DNA of 64,000 nt from CAZSDU01 sp964429135 (GCA_964429135.1 CAYSAU010000006.1:62001-126000), one strand, 5' to 3'; counted from the stretch's first letter, positions 18,438 to 28,051 are shown. Numbers and translations are program-made. Notes: a model not told the origin generated them from the sequence alone.

Positions 18438-18469
18438 AATTTACAGAAATTTCTGGCAAAGATAGGGAA

Positions 18470-19195
18470 TTAAGACAAAACACCCTGAAGCACCTGATGT
18501 GATTTCAACCCCTTGAAACCCGGAAGATGTAACTGATAATACCTGAGGATTACTTCAATGAACCGGTTTCTGAGCGCATGTGATAAACTGATTGTGCCGA
18601 AAAGTTCAAGAGGAGTGGTAAACAGCAGGTGAAAGTGCCGGCTTTCTTCTGGATTAAGATCATTTGGATGTTCTGGTATTCCTGCCCTGAAAGCTCCATC
18701 TGTGAGCATGAAAATGCTGTATTCCTCTGAGTAATTATCCCGTGGTTGAATTCCCAGAAATCGGGTCAGTTGCATGGCAAAAACGAGATGAAAACAGCCA
18801 ATATTTTCCTGAATTGTATCAAGTTGAAGGAATGATTGCCAGAGAAAGCTGAAAAGGGCTGGATTAGATTCTTCCTCACGTATAGATTTGTAAATCAATT
18901 CATTTAAAAAAAGCGCCACGGAACTCTTGCGAATATCATAAGGAATTTGCTGGTATGGGTATGAAAAACGAACTTCTTTAGCCGACTGTATATTGTTTTT
19001 AGGTTTATGATAAACCTCCATTTCGAGAAGGGATAACGGTTGAAAGAAAACAGGTCGGAATTTTGATGTTTTACGGTAAACGCCTTTAAACAGGTAGGAC
19101 TGTAAACCGAACAATTCGGTGTAAATTTTTACAATCACACTGGTTTCAGAGTAGTTGATGGAATGAAGAACAATGCCTTTCGTTTTATGCATCAT
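18470..19195 (-). CDS. recO: DNA repair protein RecO
   Basis: A 241-residue RecO, which helps RecR load RecA on SSB-coated gaps in the RecFOR recombination pathway. The N-terminal OB-fold opens with the characteristic KTKGIVLHSINYSETSVIV and continues with LFGLQSYLFKGVY. The helical C-terminal half is diverged and shows no zinc-binding cysteine cluster, as is usual in Bacteroidota. Two adjacent ATG codons are possible starts. The gene lies between the FkbM-like gene (11 bases) and lysS. Confidence 0.9.
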   Translation of the reverse strand: MMHKTKGIVLHSINYSETSVIVKIYTELFGLQSYLFKGVYRKTSKFRPVFFQPLSLLEMEVYHKPKNNIQSAKEVRFSYPYQQIPYDIRKSSVALFLNELIYKSIREEESNPALFSFLWQSFLQLDTIQENIGCFHLVFAMQLTRFLGIQPRDNYSEEYSIFMLTDGAFRAGIPEHPNDLNPEESRHFHLLFTTPLELFGTISLSHALRNRFIEVILRYYQLHLPGFKGLKSHQVLQGVLS

Positions 19196-19206
19196 GGGTG
19201 AGAACG

Positions 19207-20079
19207 TTAACCGTTTTCATAAACCCAATCTTTGATTTCATCAAAACGCCTGAAACTTTCAATGGTCGATGGATGCTGTAAAATGGATTCCACAGAAACT
19301 TCAGGTAAAAGATCCTGACCAGTATCGTTTCGCACAAAAACAGCATTAAAACCATAGCTGTTTGCCCCAACAAGACGATATCCTTTTCGTTTCGCCAAAT
19401 GATTCATGGCAACGGGTGATGCTCCATGGTAAACAGGATGCTTCCCCGGGAAAAAATATCCGGGATCGTAAGGAACCACAATGTTGTTATAACCAAATTC
19501 AACATGGGTTTCGATCATAACCACGCGCGGGTTGACGACTTTCAGGGCGTCCCAGATCCAGTAATCATTTCCATCGATATCAATGGATAAGAAGTCAATT
19601 TCTCCCGTGAACCCTGCTTCTGCAATCAATTGATTAACATTTTCACGGGTTAGCTTTGCACAGAGAAATTTGGGAGGCCGAGCCCAGGGTGTAGGATATT
19701 TGTGATAAAAATGCCGACCCCGCTTGATCGAGGATGGATTCCCGTCAATGAAAAGCCCTTGCCAACCGAAATTGAGTATCAGGTTGGCACTGTTGCTGTT
19801 CACCCCGTCGTCAGAACCAATTTCTATAAATGTTTTATTGGTGGTTCCAAGTGTGGCAAAAAGAAAGAGGATGATCCCGTCGTCTTCAAATTGCGTAAAA
19901 TTACTGAATCCTGTATCCTTCAGCGCTATCCTCCTCCCTGCTTTTGCACAGTCTTGATAATAATGAAAAAGCTGACGCTGGGAAACCTGAATGGCAGGCG
20001 AAAATTTATGACGAACCTTTAAAATATAAAAATGATATTTCAAAAAATTCTTGATTTGTTGCCTGAAATTTGCTCCCAT
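19207..20079 (-). CDS. FkbM-like SAM-dependent methyltransferase
   Basis: A 290-residue protein with a Rossmann-type methyltransferase core. The SAM-binding motif is FIEIGSDDGVNSN (about residues 88-100), followed by LFIDGNP, an acidic second motif IDFLSIDIDGNDYWIWD (about 163-179) and VVMIETHVEF. This is the pattern of FkbM-type enzymes, many of which O-methylate sugars or polyketides. There is no signal peptide or membrane segment, so it should act in the cytoplasm. It sits 17 bases downstream of porZ. A substrate in lipopolysaccharide or surface glycan is inference from that position. Confidence 0.75.
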   Translation of the reverse strand: MGANFRQQIKNFLKYHFYILKVRHKFSPAIQVSQRQLFHYYQDCAKAGRRIALKDTGFSNFTQFEDDGIILFLFATLGTTNKTFIEIGSDDGVNSNSANLILNFGWQGLFIDGNPSSIKRGRHFYHKYPTPWARPPKFLCAKLTRENVNQLIAEAGFTGEIDFLSIDIDGNDYWIWDALKVVNPRVVMIETHVEFGYNNIVVPYDPGYFFPGKHPVYHGASPVAMNHLAKRKGYRLVGANSYGFNAVFVRNDTGQDLLPEVSVESILQHPSTIESFRRFDEIKDWVYENG

Positions 20080-20096
20080 TCCCAGTGAAGGTTAAC

Positions 20097-22445
20097 TTAA
20101 TTAATGATGAGAATTTTTGTGACCACTTTGTCTTTACCGTTACTGTCGCTGGAAAAGACCATATAAACCCCGGTTTTGGCACGTTTACCGGAAAAATTTT
20201 TCCCATCCCAAATCGCCTGACCTCCTTCAGCCGTGGTAGCATAAACCAATTGACCATTAAGGTCTGCTATCTTGACTTGGGCATTATTGATCAGCCCTTT
20301 GATGGCGATCACCCCTTCGTAGCCTTCTCTCACGGGATTCGGATAAGCATACACATTGGAATTGGTTTCTCCTCCCTCGGTAGCAGTACTCTTATAGGAA
20401 ATAATTCCCTTATCCGTCCCGAAATATACTTCCCCCGTAATATTGTTGATTGCAATGGAAGTAATACGGTTGGAGAGAAGCGGACTATTCGTTTCCGTAA
20501 AATGATAAATTTGTTTGGTGCCATCCTCGGAAAATAAAAATACCCCTCCGCGATCAGTTCCTATCCATTTCCTGTTGGCTCCGTCAATGGCAATGGCAGT
20601 GGCGACTTCGTTTTCCAGTAGATACTGAACATACCCGTCCTGTTCGACAAGAATACGCTGGGCATCAAAATTCTGACCGGGGACGAATATATTTTCAGGA
20701 GAATAAAATACACCGATTCCCTTTTCAGTTCCTATCCAGATTTCCCCTTTTTTATCTTCCGCCATACAGAATATATTGTTGCCGGGAAGGTTACCGTTTC
20801 CGGCCGTGGAATTAAGTTTTTTTACTTCGTCATCATTGGGGTTGTCAGGTGTTCCGTTATCCGTAAATACAAATAATGAATAAGGATTCAGATTTCCATA
20901 GTACATGGTCACCCAAACCTGATTATTCCTGTCAACCATTAAAGTCCCAAGGTTACTTTCCTGCACTATGGGAATGGTAAACCCATACCATTGATTTCTT
21001 GTTTTCAGGGAAAGACAACTGTTTGTATGAGAAGTAACGACCCAGAGATTTCCGTCTTTGTCGAATGCAGTCCCCCCAACCCTGATATCCGAGGTGTCAG
21101 AAGCCGAATGATGGCGGAGGGTGCTGTTATGCTCGGTATACCGGTTTACCGCCTGGCCGTCATAAAATTCCAGCAAACCTTTTCCCCAGGTTCCAGCATA
21201 AAATCTTTTATTATCGTATGGATCCACCGCAATGGTGACGACATCATGACATTGGGAAAGCAAGGCTTGATTATATCCTGCATAATTTGTCCAGTTTGTG
21301 TTATCGAAATGATATATCTGGCCCTGAAAGTATAAAGGAACATAAGAAGCATCCCTTCCGCCGGGAGCAATGTACAGGTCATTGCCGTTACATGTCATAC
21401 TGAATGCTTTATCGGTGAGGGGACCGCTTAAATTATAATGATTGATTAGGTAATTGCTGAGATTGAATGAAATCAGTCCAGAATAGGTATCCCCAATCCA
21501 AACCATTCCGTCTTTGTCTGGGATGGCATCCAGGGGATATGGATTACCCGGATAATAATCTCCGATATGAACCAGGAATTCCAGTGACTGATCATAGACT
21601 TTCAAATAATACTTGAAAGAAACGACAAGATATTGGTCATTGGATTCCACTTTACTTACAGGGTCATAAGGAGAATAAGGCCATTTCTTCCAGCCCCCAT
21701 CAGCATAGGTGAATAAGGTATCCAGGGTAATATTCGGTATCAGATGAGTCCTTTTATTAACCACGACCTTTCCTGCGAAATAAGTGATGGTGCTATATTC
21801 AGCAATCGAATCCATACGGCTGTCTTTGCGCCAGTTGGCAAAATTGACCAGGTTGGGATTTTTCAGAGAAGCCTTATAGAGACCTTTTTCAGTGGCGGCA
21901 AAAAGACTGTCATGATTATCCTTGACAAGCCCCAACACATTGACCTGACTTCCATCTTTCCCAATCAGGTAAGTATCACGGATTTCTTCTTTCTCTAAAT
22001 CCAGAACGACAATACCGAAGCCACAGCACAGATAGGCGTATTTGCCGATAAAATAAATGGAGTTGATGGTTTTATTTCCCAGAATGGCTTTTCTTTTAAT
22101 GTCGGAAATATTGATGATGACATTATTTTTGATCAGGTCAATATTGGCATTGCTATAAGCAATGACCAGGGTTTGGTACGGCTTGCTGTAATTGATACTG
22201 CTGATACCGATATCAGAAAGGCCATTGATTTTTGTAGTCCGGAGAATACTATTGTCTTCCTTGTCAACTGAAAAAATTGCATATGGGGTAGAACAATACG
22301 TTTTACCATCAGCTTCAGTGACTGCATTACAAAGGGTATAAGGCAATTCCTCCCGCCATTGGCCGATGGGAATTTGTTGAGCATTCAGGGTGCTGAAAAA
22401 GCCGGTCAACAGAAAGGAAACAGATAACCAAAATTGAAGTCGCAT
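20097..22445 (-). CDS. porZ: PorZ-like type IX secretion attachment-complex protein
   Basis: A 782-residue exported protein; P. gingivalis PorZ is about 776 residues. A signal peptide ends at LNAQ (residue 22), then IGQWREELPYTLCNAV opens the first of two seven-bladed beta-propellers (about 25-330 and 335-670), with repeats such as GEIWIGTEKGIGVF and RKWIGTDRGGVFLF. A T9SS C-terminal domain (YAYPNPV to KILIIN, about 695-782) ends the protein. PorZ works with PorU at the cell surface and is reported to present anionic LPS to the sortase that anchors T9SS cargo. Propellers like these also occur in hybrid two-component sensors, but no kinase or DNA-binding domain follows. Its presence implies a T9SS in this genome. 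Confidence 0.85.
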   Translation of the reverse strand: MRLQFWLSVSFLLTGFFSTLNAQQIPIGQWREELPYTLCNAVTEADGKTYCSTPYAIFSVDKEDNSILRTTKINGLSDIGISSINYSKPYQTLVIAYSNANIDLIKNNVIINISDIKRKAILGNKTINSIYFIGKYAYLCCGFGIVVLDLEKEEIRDTYLIGKDGSQVNVLGLVKDNHDSLFAATEKGLYKASLKNPNLVNFANWRKDSRMDSIAEYSTITYFAGKVVVNKRTHLIPNITLDTLFTYADGGWKKWPYSPYDPVSKVESNDQYLVVSFKYYLKVYDQSLEFLVHIGDYYPGNPYPLDAIPDKDGMVWIGDTYSGLISFNLSNYLINHYNLSGPLTDKAFSMTCNGNDLYIAPGGRDASYVPLYFQGQIYHFDNTNWTNYAGYNQALLSQCHDVVTIAVDPYDNKRFYAGTWGKGLLEFYDGQAVNRYTEHNSTLRHHSASDTSDIRVGGTAFDKDGNLWVVTSHTNSCLSLKTRNQWYGFTIPIVQESNLGTLMVDRNNQVWVTMYYGNLNPYSLFVFTDNGTPDNPNDDEVKKLNSTAGNGNLPGNNIFCMAEDKKGEIWIGTEKGIGVFYSPENIFVPGQNFDAQRILVEQDGYVQYLLENEVATAIAIDGANRKWIGTDRGGVFLFSEDGTKQIYHFTETNSPLLSNRITSIAINNITGEVYFGTDKGIISYKSTATEGGETNSNVYAYPNPVREGYEGVIAIKGLINNAQVKIADLNGQLVYATTAEGGQAIWDGKNFSGKRAKTGVYMVFSSDSNGKDKVVTKILIIN

Positions 22446-22530
22446 GTATAAATATTTTCAGGGATTAATGTTCAGATTTGTTATTAAATGAACTGATCTT
22501 TAGCTGATTTATTGTCAATTAAGCGGTATT

Positions 22531-23811
22531 TCAAATAATCATTCCGGCGCCAAGGGTTTCGAAAGTCGCTTCATCGATCAGGATGAGGCTTCCGGTAATT
22601 CTATTCCTCTGGTATGCGTCACAGAAGATTGGCTTTGTGGTACGCAAATGAACACAGGCAATTTCATTGATATTTACCTTCTGCAACCCCTTCATTTCCT
22701 TGAGATTATTAATGTTGAGAACATAATTCACCTCACGTATGATACAGCGGACATCACTAGTGGTGTGTTTCAGGAGATATTTTGAATTGACCAGAAGCGG
22801 TTTTTGGTTCATCCAGCAGATCATGGCCTTGATATCACAACTTTCGGAGGGTAAATTTTCCACTCCTGTAATCATGTCTCCTCGGCTGATGTCAATATCA
22901 TCTTTCAGGGTGAATGTTACTGACATCGGAGGGAATGCCTGATGAATTTCACCTTGATAAGCATCGATGGATTTTATTTCGCTTTTTAATCGTGAAGGAA
23001 GGATAGTCACCGGATCTCCAGGATGAAATACACCCCCGGCAACCCTTCCTGCATATCCTCGATAATCATGAAAAATATCTGATTCGGGGCGGATAATATA
23101 CTGAACCGGAAAACGCTGAAGGGTAAGGTCATGATCATGAGAAATAGGAATTGTTTCAAGCGTTTGAAGTAAGGTTTCTTCAGGAAACCATGGCATATTA
23201 TCGGAGACTTCTACTACATTATCCCCTTTTAATGCACTGATGGGGATAAATCTCAAATCCTGATCCGGAAAGACATGAGAAGCAAATTGTTGAAATTCAG
23301 ATTTAATGGATTCAAAAGTATCCTGACGGTAATCCATCAGGTCCATTTTATTGATGCATACAATAATGTGTGGAATGCGAAGCAGAGAGGCAATAAATGC
23401 GTGTCTGTGCGTTTGTTCTGTTACCCCGTTACGGGCATCAATTAAAATAATGGCTGCATTAGCAGTAGAAGCTCCGGTGACCATATTTCTCGTGTACTGA
23501 ATATGCCCCGGAGTGTCAGCAATGATAAATTTTCGTTTAGGAGTGGCAAAATAGCGGTATGCAACATCTATGGTAATTCCCTGTTCTCTTTCAGCACGGA
23601 GGCCGTCAGTAAATAGAGCCAGGTTCAGATACTCGCTGCCTTTCTGAACACTTGCTCTTTTCACCGCATCAAGCTGGTCTTCGAATATCGATTTGCTATC
23701 ATATAATAAACGACCGATCAGCGTACTTTTTCCATCATCAACACTGCCAGCCGTAGTGAAGCGCAGTAGCTCCATATCAAGATAGGACTGACTTGAAAAC
23801 TTTGCTTCCAT
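22531..23811 (-). CDS. cysN: Sulfate adenylyltransferase subunit 1 (GTPase subunit)
   Basis: A 426-residue EF-Tu-like GTPase that drives the CysD reaction (ATP + sulfate to adenosine 5'-phosphosulfate) by GTP hydrolysis. The G motifs are clear: P-loop GSVDDGKST (about 22-30), DTPGH and NKMD. Beta-barrel domains 2 and 3 follow. The start is ATG at 23811, whose A is the last base of the cysD stop (TGATG overlap), so translation is coupled. No fused APS kinase domain is present and no separate cysC is found here, so the fate of APS is not shown by this window. Confidence 0.95.
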   Translation of the reverse strand: MEAKFSSQSYLDMELLRFTTAGSVDDGKSTLIGRLLYDSKSIFEDQLDAVKRASVQKGSEYLNLALFTDGLRAEREQGITIDVAYRYFATPKRKFIIADTPGHIQYTRNMVTGASTANAAIILIDARNGVTEQTHRHAFIASLLRIPHIIVCINKMDLMDYRQDTFESIKSEFQQFASHVFPDQDLRFIPISALKGDNVVEVSDNMPWFPEETLLQTLETIPISHDHDLTLQRFPVQYIIRPESDIFHDYRGYAGRVAGGVFHPGDPVTILPSRLKSEIKSIDAYQGEIHQAFPPMSVTFTLKDDIDISRGDMITGVENLPSESCDIKAMICWMNQKPLLVNSKYLLKHTTSDVRCIIREVNYVLNINNLKEMKGLQKVNINEIACVHLRTTKPIFCDAYQRNRITGSLILIDEATFETLGAGMII

Positions 23812-24716
23812 CAAAAATATCCTTCTTTTTTACGATCTTCCATGGCAGCCTCTGAGCGTTTATCATCATATCGACCACCCCGTTCAGTAACCCGGGTAGC
23901 AGCAATTTCTTGGATGATGTCTTCAAGGGTATCTGCCGTTGAAAGGGATAATCCCGTACAGCTAATATCTCCAACAGTACGGCACCGTACCCGGCGATGT
24001 TCTGTTTTTTCAGAGGGTTTCATTTTCATGAATGGTGCAACAGCCAGCCAAATACCATCACGATAAAAAACATCCCGCTCATGGGTGAAATATATTTCTG
24101 GCAGCTCAATTTTTTCCATGAGAATATATTGCCAGACATCCATTTCTGTCCAATTTGAAATGGGAAAAACGCGGAAATGTTCCCCCATTCTTTTTTTTCC
24201 ATTAAAGATATACCAGAGTTCGGGTCTTTGGTTTTTCGGATCCCATTGACCGAATTCATCCCTATGGGAAAAGAATCGTTCCTTGGCCCTCGCTTTTTCC
24301 TCATCCCTACGGGCGCCCCCAATGGCAGCATCAAACTTATTCTTTTCAATGGTATCAAGAAGGGTCACGGTTTGTAAAACGTTTCTGCTGGCGTTAATGC
24401 CCTGTTCTTCAACCACTCTCCCATTATCAATTGACTCTTGAACAGAGCCCACGATTAGCCTGGCATGAATACGTTTTACAAGCCGGTCTCTGAAATCCAG
24501 GGTTTCCTGAAAATTATGACCGGTATCGATGTGAAGTAATGGGAATGGGATGCTGGCTGGATAGAAGGCTTTGAGAGAAAGATGAACCAGAACAATGGAG
24601 TCTTTTCCTCCGGAAAACAATAATACGGGACGCTCAAATTGAGCTGCAACTTCCCTTAGTACATAAATAGATTCTGCTTCAAGTTCCCGCAGATGAGTCA
24701 TTTGAAAATCATTCAT
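23811..24716 (-). CDS. cysD: Sulfate adenylyltransferase subunit 2
   Basis: A 301-residue ATP-pyrophosphatase-fold enzyme that forms APS from sulfate and ATP in complex with CysN. The PP-loop SGGKDS is at residues 35-40. Other CysD landmarks are IGGARRDEEKARAKERFFS and the arginine-rich C-terminal stretch ending in RYDDKRSEAAMEDRKKEGYF, which is normal for CysD. It starts 21 bases downstream of the wzc-like gene, inside the polysaccharide export operon rather than beside cysteine-synthesis genes. That suggests sulfated glycan production as much as assimilation. Confidence 0.95.
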   Translation of the reverse strand: MNDFQMTHLRELEAESIYVLREVAAQFERPVLLFSGGKDSIVLVHLSLKAFYPASIPFPLLHIDTGHNFQETLDFRDRLVKRIHARLIVGSVQESIDNGRVVEEQGINASRNVLQTVTLLDTIEKNKFDAAIGGARRDEEKARAKERFFSHRDEFGQWDPKNQRPELWYIFNGKKRMGEHFRVFPISNWTEMDVWQYILMEKIELPEIYFTHERDVFYRDGIWLAVAPFMKMKPSEKTEHRRVRCRTVGDISCTGLSLSTADTLEDIIQEIAATRVTERGGRYDDKRSEAAMEDRKKEGYF

Positions 24717-24737
24717 CCGGTTCCTTTCCTGCCCTGT

Positions 24738-27227
24738 TTAAGATTTTCCGAAAATCCGTTGCAGAAATGATTTCTTTTGAGATTCCTTGTCATCTGAATA
24801 ATACCCATATCCATACCCATATCCATACCCGTATCCATATCCTGATCCGTATCCGTATCCATAGCCATAACCGTATCCATATCCGTAACCATACCCATAG
24901 GAATTACGGTTGAGCTTCACGTCATTGATCATAATGGCCAAATTTGGGATATTGCGTTTTTCCATATCATGAATGATAGTCGAAAAAACCTTCTTATGAG
25001 TATAGTTCTGGCGAACCAGGAAGAGGTTGGCATCAGCATTTTTCATTAACAGGAAAGCATCAGTGACCAGGCCGACAGGAGGAGTATCAATGATGATATA
25101 GTCGTATCTTTCTTTCAGCAGATTAAACATTTCCGTACATCTTGCCGAAGCAATTAATTCGGCAGGGTTGGGAGGGACCGGGCCAGCCATGATAATGTCC
25201 AGGTTTTCGATACCCGAATACTGAATGATATCGTCAAGTTTGCTTTTATTTATCAGGTAAGAACTTATTCCCTCCGTATTGGTGAGCCCAAAATCCTGGT
25301 AAATTTTCGGCTTACGCAAGTCAAAACCCATGAGCAGGGTTTTCTTACCATAAAGTGCAAAGATGGAGGCCAGGTTGATGGAAACAAAAGTTTTACCTGC
25401 ACTGACCATGTCAGAGGTGATCAGCACGGTTTGTTTTTCTTTCCCCTGAAGCAAATATTGAAGATTGGTACGAACAGAACGGAAAGATTCAGCCAGGGTG
25501 GACTTAGGAGAATCGATCACGGCGACTTTCGCCTGGCGATCGCTATGGATTACATGCCCGACGATGGGTAACTGGGTGATCTTTTCTACATCCTCCCTTT
25601 CCATAATTTTATCGTTAAAGTAATCTTTTCCAAGAATATAAATCACGGGAAGAACAAGGCCCAGGATAAACGCGATGATATAGTTCAGGCTCTTTTTAGG
25701 GAAAACAGGTGTAGCCCCTTCCCCTCTCGCCGGATCCACGACTTCATTGTCAGAGAGATTGGCTGCCTGAGTGATCTGGGCTTCCGACCTTTTCTGCAAG
25801 AGGTAAGTATAAATAGCATCTGTAAGTTTAAACCGGCGTTCTATTCCGAATAACACTCTTTGTGTTTCAGGAAGATTACCAATACGGCTCGAAATCTGGG
25901 CAACCCTGTCGTTGATTTCTTTTACCGCGATATCGTTGGTTTTAATGGCGCTTTTAATATTTTCGTTTAAGGCTTTTTTTGTTGTGGCGATCTGAAGATC
26001 AAGAGACCGCAGGCTGGGATTCTTTTCTTTTGAATATTGGGCGATTTCCGTACGTTTGGTATATAATTCTGTGAGTTGGCGGGTCAAATCGTTCAATACC
26101 TGATTGTCTATACCCATGGAAGCTGGTACAATCATTTCGTCCAGTTTTTGATTCTGCTCAACATATTCCTTCATGTTGATCAGGTATTTTGATTTCACGA
26201 TCAAAACAGCTTTTTCATCCTGAAGTTGCATCATTTTTTCAAACACCTGCCTTGCTTCATCATCCAGGTTCATGATCTCTTTGCTGGCACGAAAAACCTG
26301 AAGGGCTTTTTCATTGCTGTACAAGGTGTCTGCAATATTTTGTAATTCATTGTCAATAAAAGAAATGGTCCTTAGAGCGACCATATTTTTCTTTTCCAAA
26401 CCTCTCGCAAGATACTCCCGTGTAAGCATGTTTAAAAAATCGACCAGCTTATTGACATTTCCGCCTTTGAGTTTGATTTCAATTATGGAAGCCTCTCGGT
26501 TAATGGGTTCCAGGCTGAATGATTTGTATTCATTGACCAGGGTTTCATAGCTTTTAAAAATGAAAGAGAAATTTCTGGACAGATCTTTTTCAGGATTGAA
26601 ATTTGAATTTAACACAACCCTGAACTTAAAATCCTTGGTCTGAATAACTTTATCGAAAGCATAAGTTTCGTCAATGGATATGTTTTCTTTGCGGTCTTCA
26701 ATCTCTTTTTGAGTTGAAAACTTGAAGAATTTCACCTCATCATTTTTTGCTTCCAGCCTGAATTTATCTTTTGAAAGTATGCTCAAATTAAATAAAAGCC
26801 CTACAGGCTGAGGAAAAGCAGTATCAAAGATCACGGTAATAGGAGAATCTTTATACAATTCCGTAGTGATAAAATTATCCTCACTGAAATAGGATACTTC
26901 AAATCCGATTTTTGTGACGGCCCGGTAAGTAAGAGTATAAGAGGATAAAATCCCAATTTCATTCTGCAGGTTTTGCATGTTATTGAAAAGGCCGAGGCCT
27001 ATAATGTCCTGAGGATTGATCTTATTTTCCGATTTATCCTTGACCAGGACAGTTGTTTTGATTTCGTAAACAGGTTTGGAATATTTGTTGAAAATGAAAG
27101 CAATGATGAGGGCTATAAAGATAGTGACGGCAAAAAGATACCAATACCGGTAAAATTTAAACAACAACACCTTGTAATCAACGGACTGTTGTTGCTGCTG
27201 CGCGAAATCCTGAATGTTTTCGTTCAC
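24738..27227 (-). CDS. Wzc-like polysaccharide co-polymerase / BY-kinase with Gly-Tyr repeat tail
   Basis: An 829-residue inner-membrane protein of the Wzc family, which controls chain length and export of capsule or exopolysaccharide through tyrosine autophosphorylation. Membrane segments lie at about 27-47 and 510-530, bracketing a periplasmic Wzz domain with long coiled coils. The cytoplasmic BY-kinase (about 570-770) has Walker A with GKT (SAGKTFVSINLAS), Walker A' LLMGFDLRKP and Walker B IIIDTPPVG. The C-terminal tyrosine cluster, the phosphorylated region of these kinases, is a nearly pure Gly-Tyr repeat with 17 tyrosines (777-810), followed by a basic end. The start is GTG at 27227; no ATG precedes the first membrane segment. 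It follows the Wza-like gene by 7 bases. Confidence 0.93.
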   Translation of the reverse strand: MNENIQDFAQQQQQSVDYKVLLFKFYRYWYLFAVTIFIALIIAFIFNKYSKPVYEIKTTVLVKDKSENKINPQDIIGLGLFNNMQNLQNEIGILSSYTLTYRAVTKIGFEVSYFSEDNFITTELYKDSPITVIFDTAFPQPVGLLFNLSILSKDKFRLEAKNDEVKFFKFSTQKEIEDRKENISIDETYAFDKVIQTKDFKFRVVLNSNFNPEKDLSRNFSFIFKSYETLVNEYKSFSLEPINREASIIEIKLKGGNVNKLVDFLNMLTREYLARGLEKKNMVALRTISFIDNELQNIADTLYSNEKALQVFRASKEIMNLDDEARQVFEKMMQLQDEKAVLIVKSKYLINMKEYVEQNQKLDEMIVPASMGIDNQVLNDLTRQLTELYTKRTEIAQYSKEKNPSLRSLDLQIATTKKALNENIKSAIKTNDIAVKEINDRVAQISSRIGNLPETQRVLFGIERRFKLTDAIYTYLLQKRSEAQITQAANLSDNEVVDPARGEGATPVFPKKSLNYIIAFILGLVLPVIYILGKDYFNDKIMEREDVEKITQLPIVGHVIHSDRQAKVAVIDSPKSTLAESFRSVRTNLQYLLQGKEKQTVLITSDMVSAGKTFVSINLASIFALYGKKTLLMGFDLRKPKIYQDFGLTNTEGISSYLINKSKLDDIIQYSGIENLDIIMAGPVPPNPAELIASARCTEMFNLLKERYDYIIIDTPPVGLVTDAFLLMKNADANLFLVRQNYTHKKVFSTIIHDMEKRNIPNLAIMINDVKLNRNSYGYGYGYGYGYGYGYGYGSGYGYGYGYGYGYGYYSDDKESQKKSFLQRIFGKS
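24798..24899 (-). repeat. Hexanucleotide (GGN-TAY) repeat encoding the Gly-Tyr tail of the Wzc-like kinase
   Basis: Thirty-four codons alternate glycine (GGN) and tyrosine (TAT or TAC), broken by a single serine and ending in a Tyr-Tyr pair. All four GGN codons and both Tyr codons occur, so the repeat is imperfect at the third position. Tract length is a multiple of six, so gain or loss of a unit keeps the reading frame. Confidence 0.95.
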
Positions 27228-27234
27228 GGGTGGC

Positions 27235-28032
27235 TTATTTTTTAAAGTAATTAATCAGCAATAATACAGTTGAAATGGAGGTAAGGACAATGGCCCAGGG
27301 AAATGTGGGACCAAAACCCCAACGTTTATAGCCTAAAGGTGTGATATACAGAATGTCATTGGGCTGAAGGTAATAAAAATCGGAATTAAGGATTTTATCA
27401 CTGTTCATATCCAGATAATAAACCTGAGATCCGCTTTTAGTCTGACGGATTAACGCAACCTTTCCCCTGTTGGCGAATTCTGTCATATCTCCTGCCAGGG
27501 AAATGGCTTCAAAAATGCCAATGTCATCTTTGTAAATGGTATATTCTCCGGGCCTGTTAACCTCTCCCACCAAAGTCACCTTGAAGTTGACAAGTTTGAC
27601 AATAACGGTTGTTTCGATTAAATACTCGTTAATGAGCTGTTGCATCAGCGTTTTCACCTGATCAACATTCAGGTCCTTGACAAAGATTTTACCCAGCAGA
27701 GGAAAATCAATGAACCCATCGGTATTGACACTGTAACTATTCAGGTAAATGGATGCATCATTTGCATAATCATTATAAGACGAACTGCCTGATTGTTTAT
27801 TGAAGAAAAAATATGATTTCTCATCTAAACTGAAAACCCGGATATATAAATTGTCTTTTGGCTGTATTTTATAATCCACATTACGCTTATTGGCATAAAA
27901 GCTGGCGGTATCTTCTTTCTGCTGTTTTTGAAGGTATTTGATTTTTTTCTGTGGGACACAGGAACTTAATACAAGGGCAAAAAGAAGAAAAAAAAGCAGA
28001 GATTGACATGCCAAAGGAAGATTTTTTTTCAT
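27235..28032 (-). CDS. Wza-like polysaccharide export lipoprotein
   Basis: A 265-residue outer-membrane polysaccharide export protein. The start at ATG 28032 gives a lipoprotein signal ending in LVLSSC (Cys25); a longer reading frame to 28119 would run into miaB and past the promoter. The poly-export domain begins at YKIQPKDNLYIRV (about residue 60), followed by an SLBB domain containing VTLVGEVNRPGEYTIY and a C-terminal membrane helix (about 243-260) that in Wza forms the outer-membrane pore. It would pair with the Wzc-like kinase encoded next. Confidence 0.92.
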   Translation of the reverse strand: MKKNLPLACQSLLFFLLFALVLSSCVPQKKIKYLQKQQKEDTASFYANKRNVDYKIQPKDNLYIRVFSLDEKSYFFFNKQSGSSSYNDYANDASIYLNSYSVNTDGFIDFPLLGKIFVKDLNVDQVKTLMQQLINEYLIETTVIVKLVNFKVTLVGEVNRPGEYTIYKDDIGIFEAISLAGDMTEFANRGKVALIRQTKSGSQVYYLDMNSDKILNSDFYYLQPNDILYITPLGYKRWGFGPTFPWAIVLTSISTVLLLINYFKK

Positions 28033-28051
28033 ATAAGCGAATATTGGAGGG

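Noticed and set aside
20070..20537. A 155-codon plus-strand frame across the end of porZ
   Set aside because: It covers the conserved T9SS C-terminal domain of porZ and part of the next gene boundary; no family resemblance.
20097..22445. Alternative reading of this gene as a two-component propeller sensor
   Set aside because: No membrane helix, kinase or DNA-binding domain follows the propellers; the protein ends in a T9SS sorting domain, fitting PorZ.
24713..24898. A small minus-strand frame rich in Met, Asp and Thr overlapping the Gly-Tyr repeat
   Set aside because: It is the hexamer repeat of the Wzc-like kinase read in another frame; its low complexity follows from the repeat.
24798..24899. 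Possible CRISPR-like or minisatellite array
   Set aside because: The unit is six bases with no spacers and is fully explained as coding sequence for alternating Gly and Tyr.
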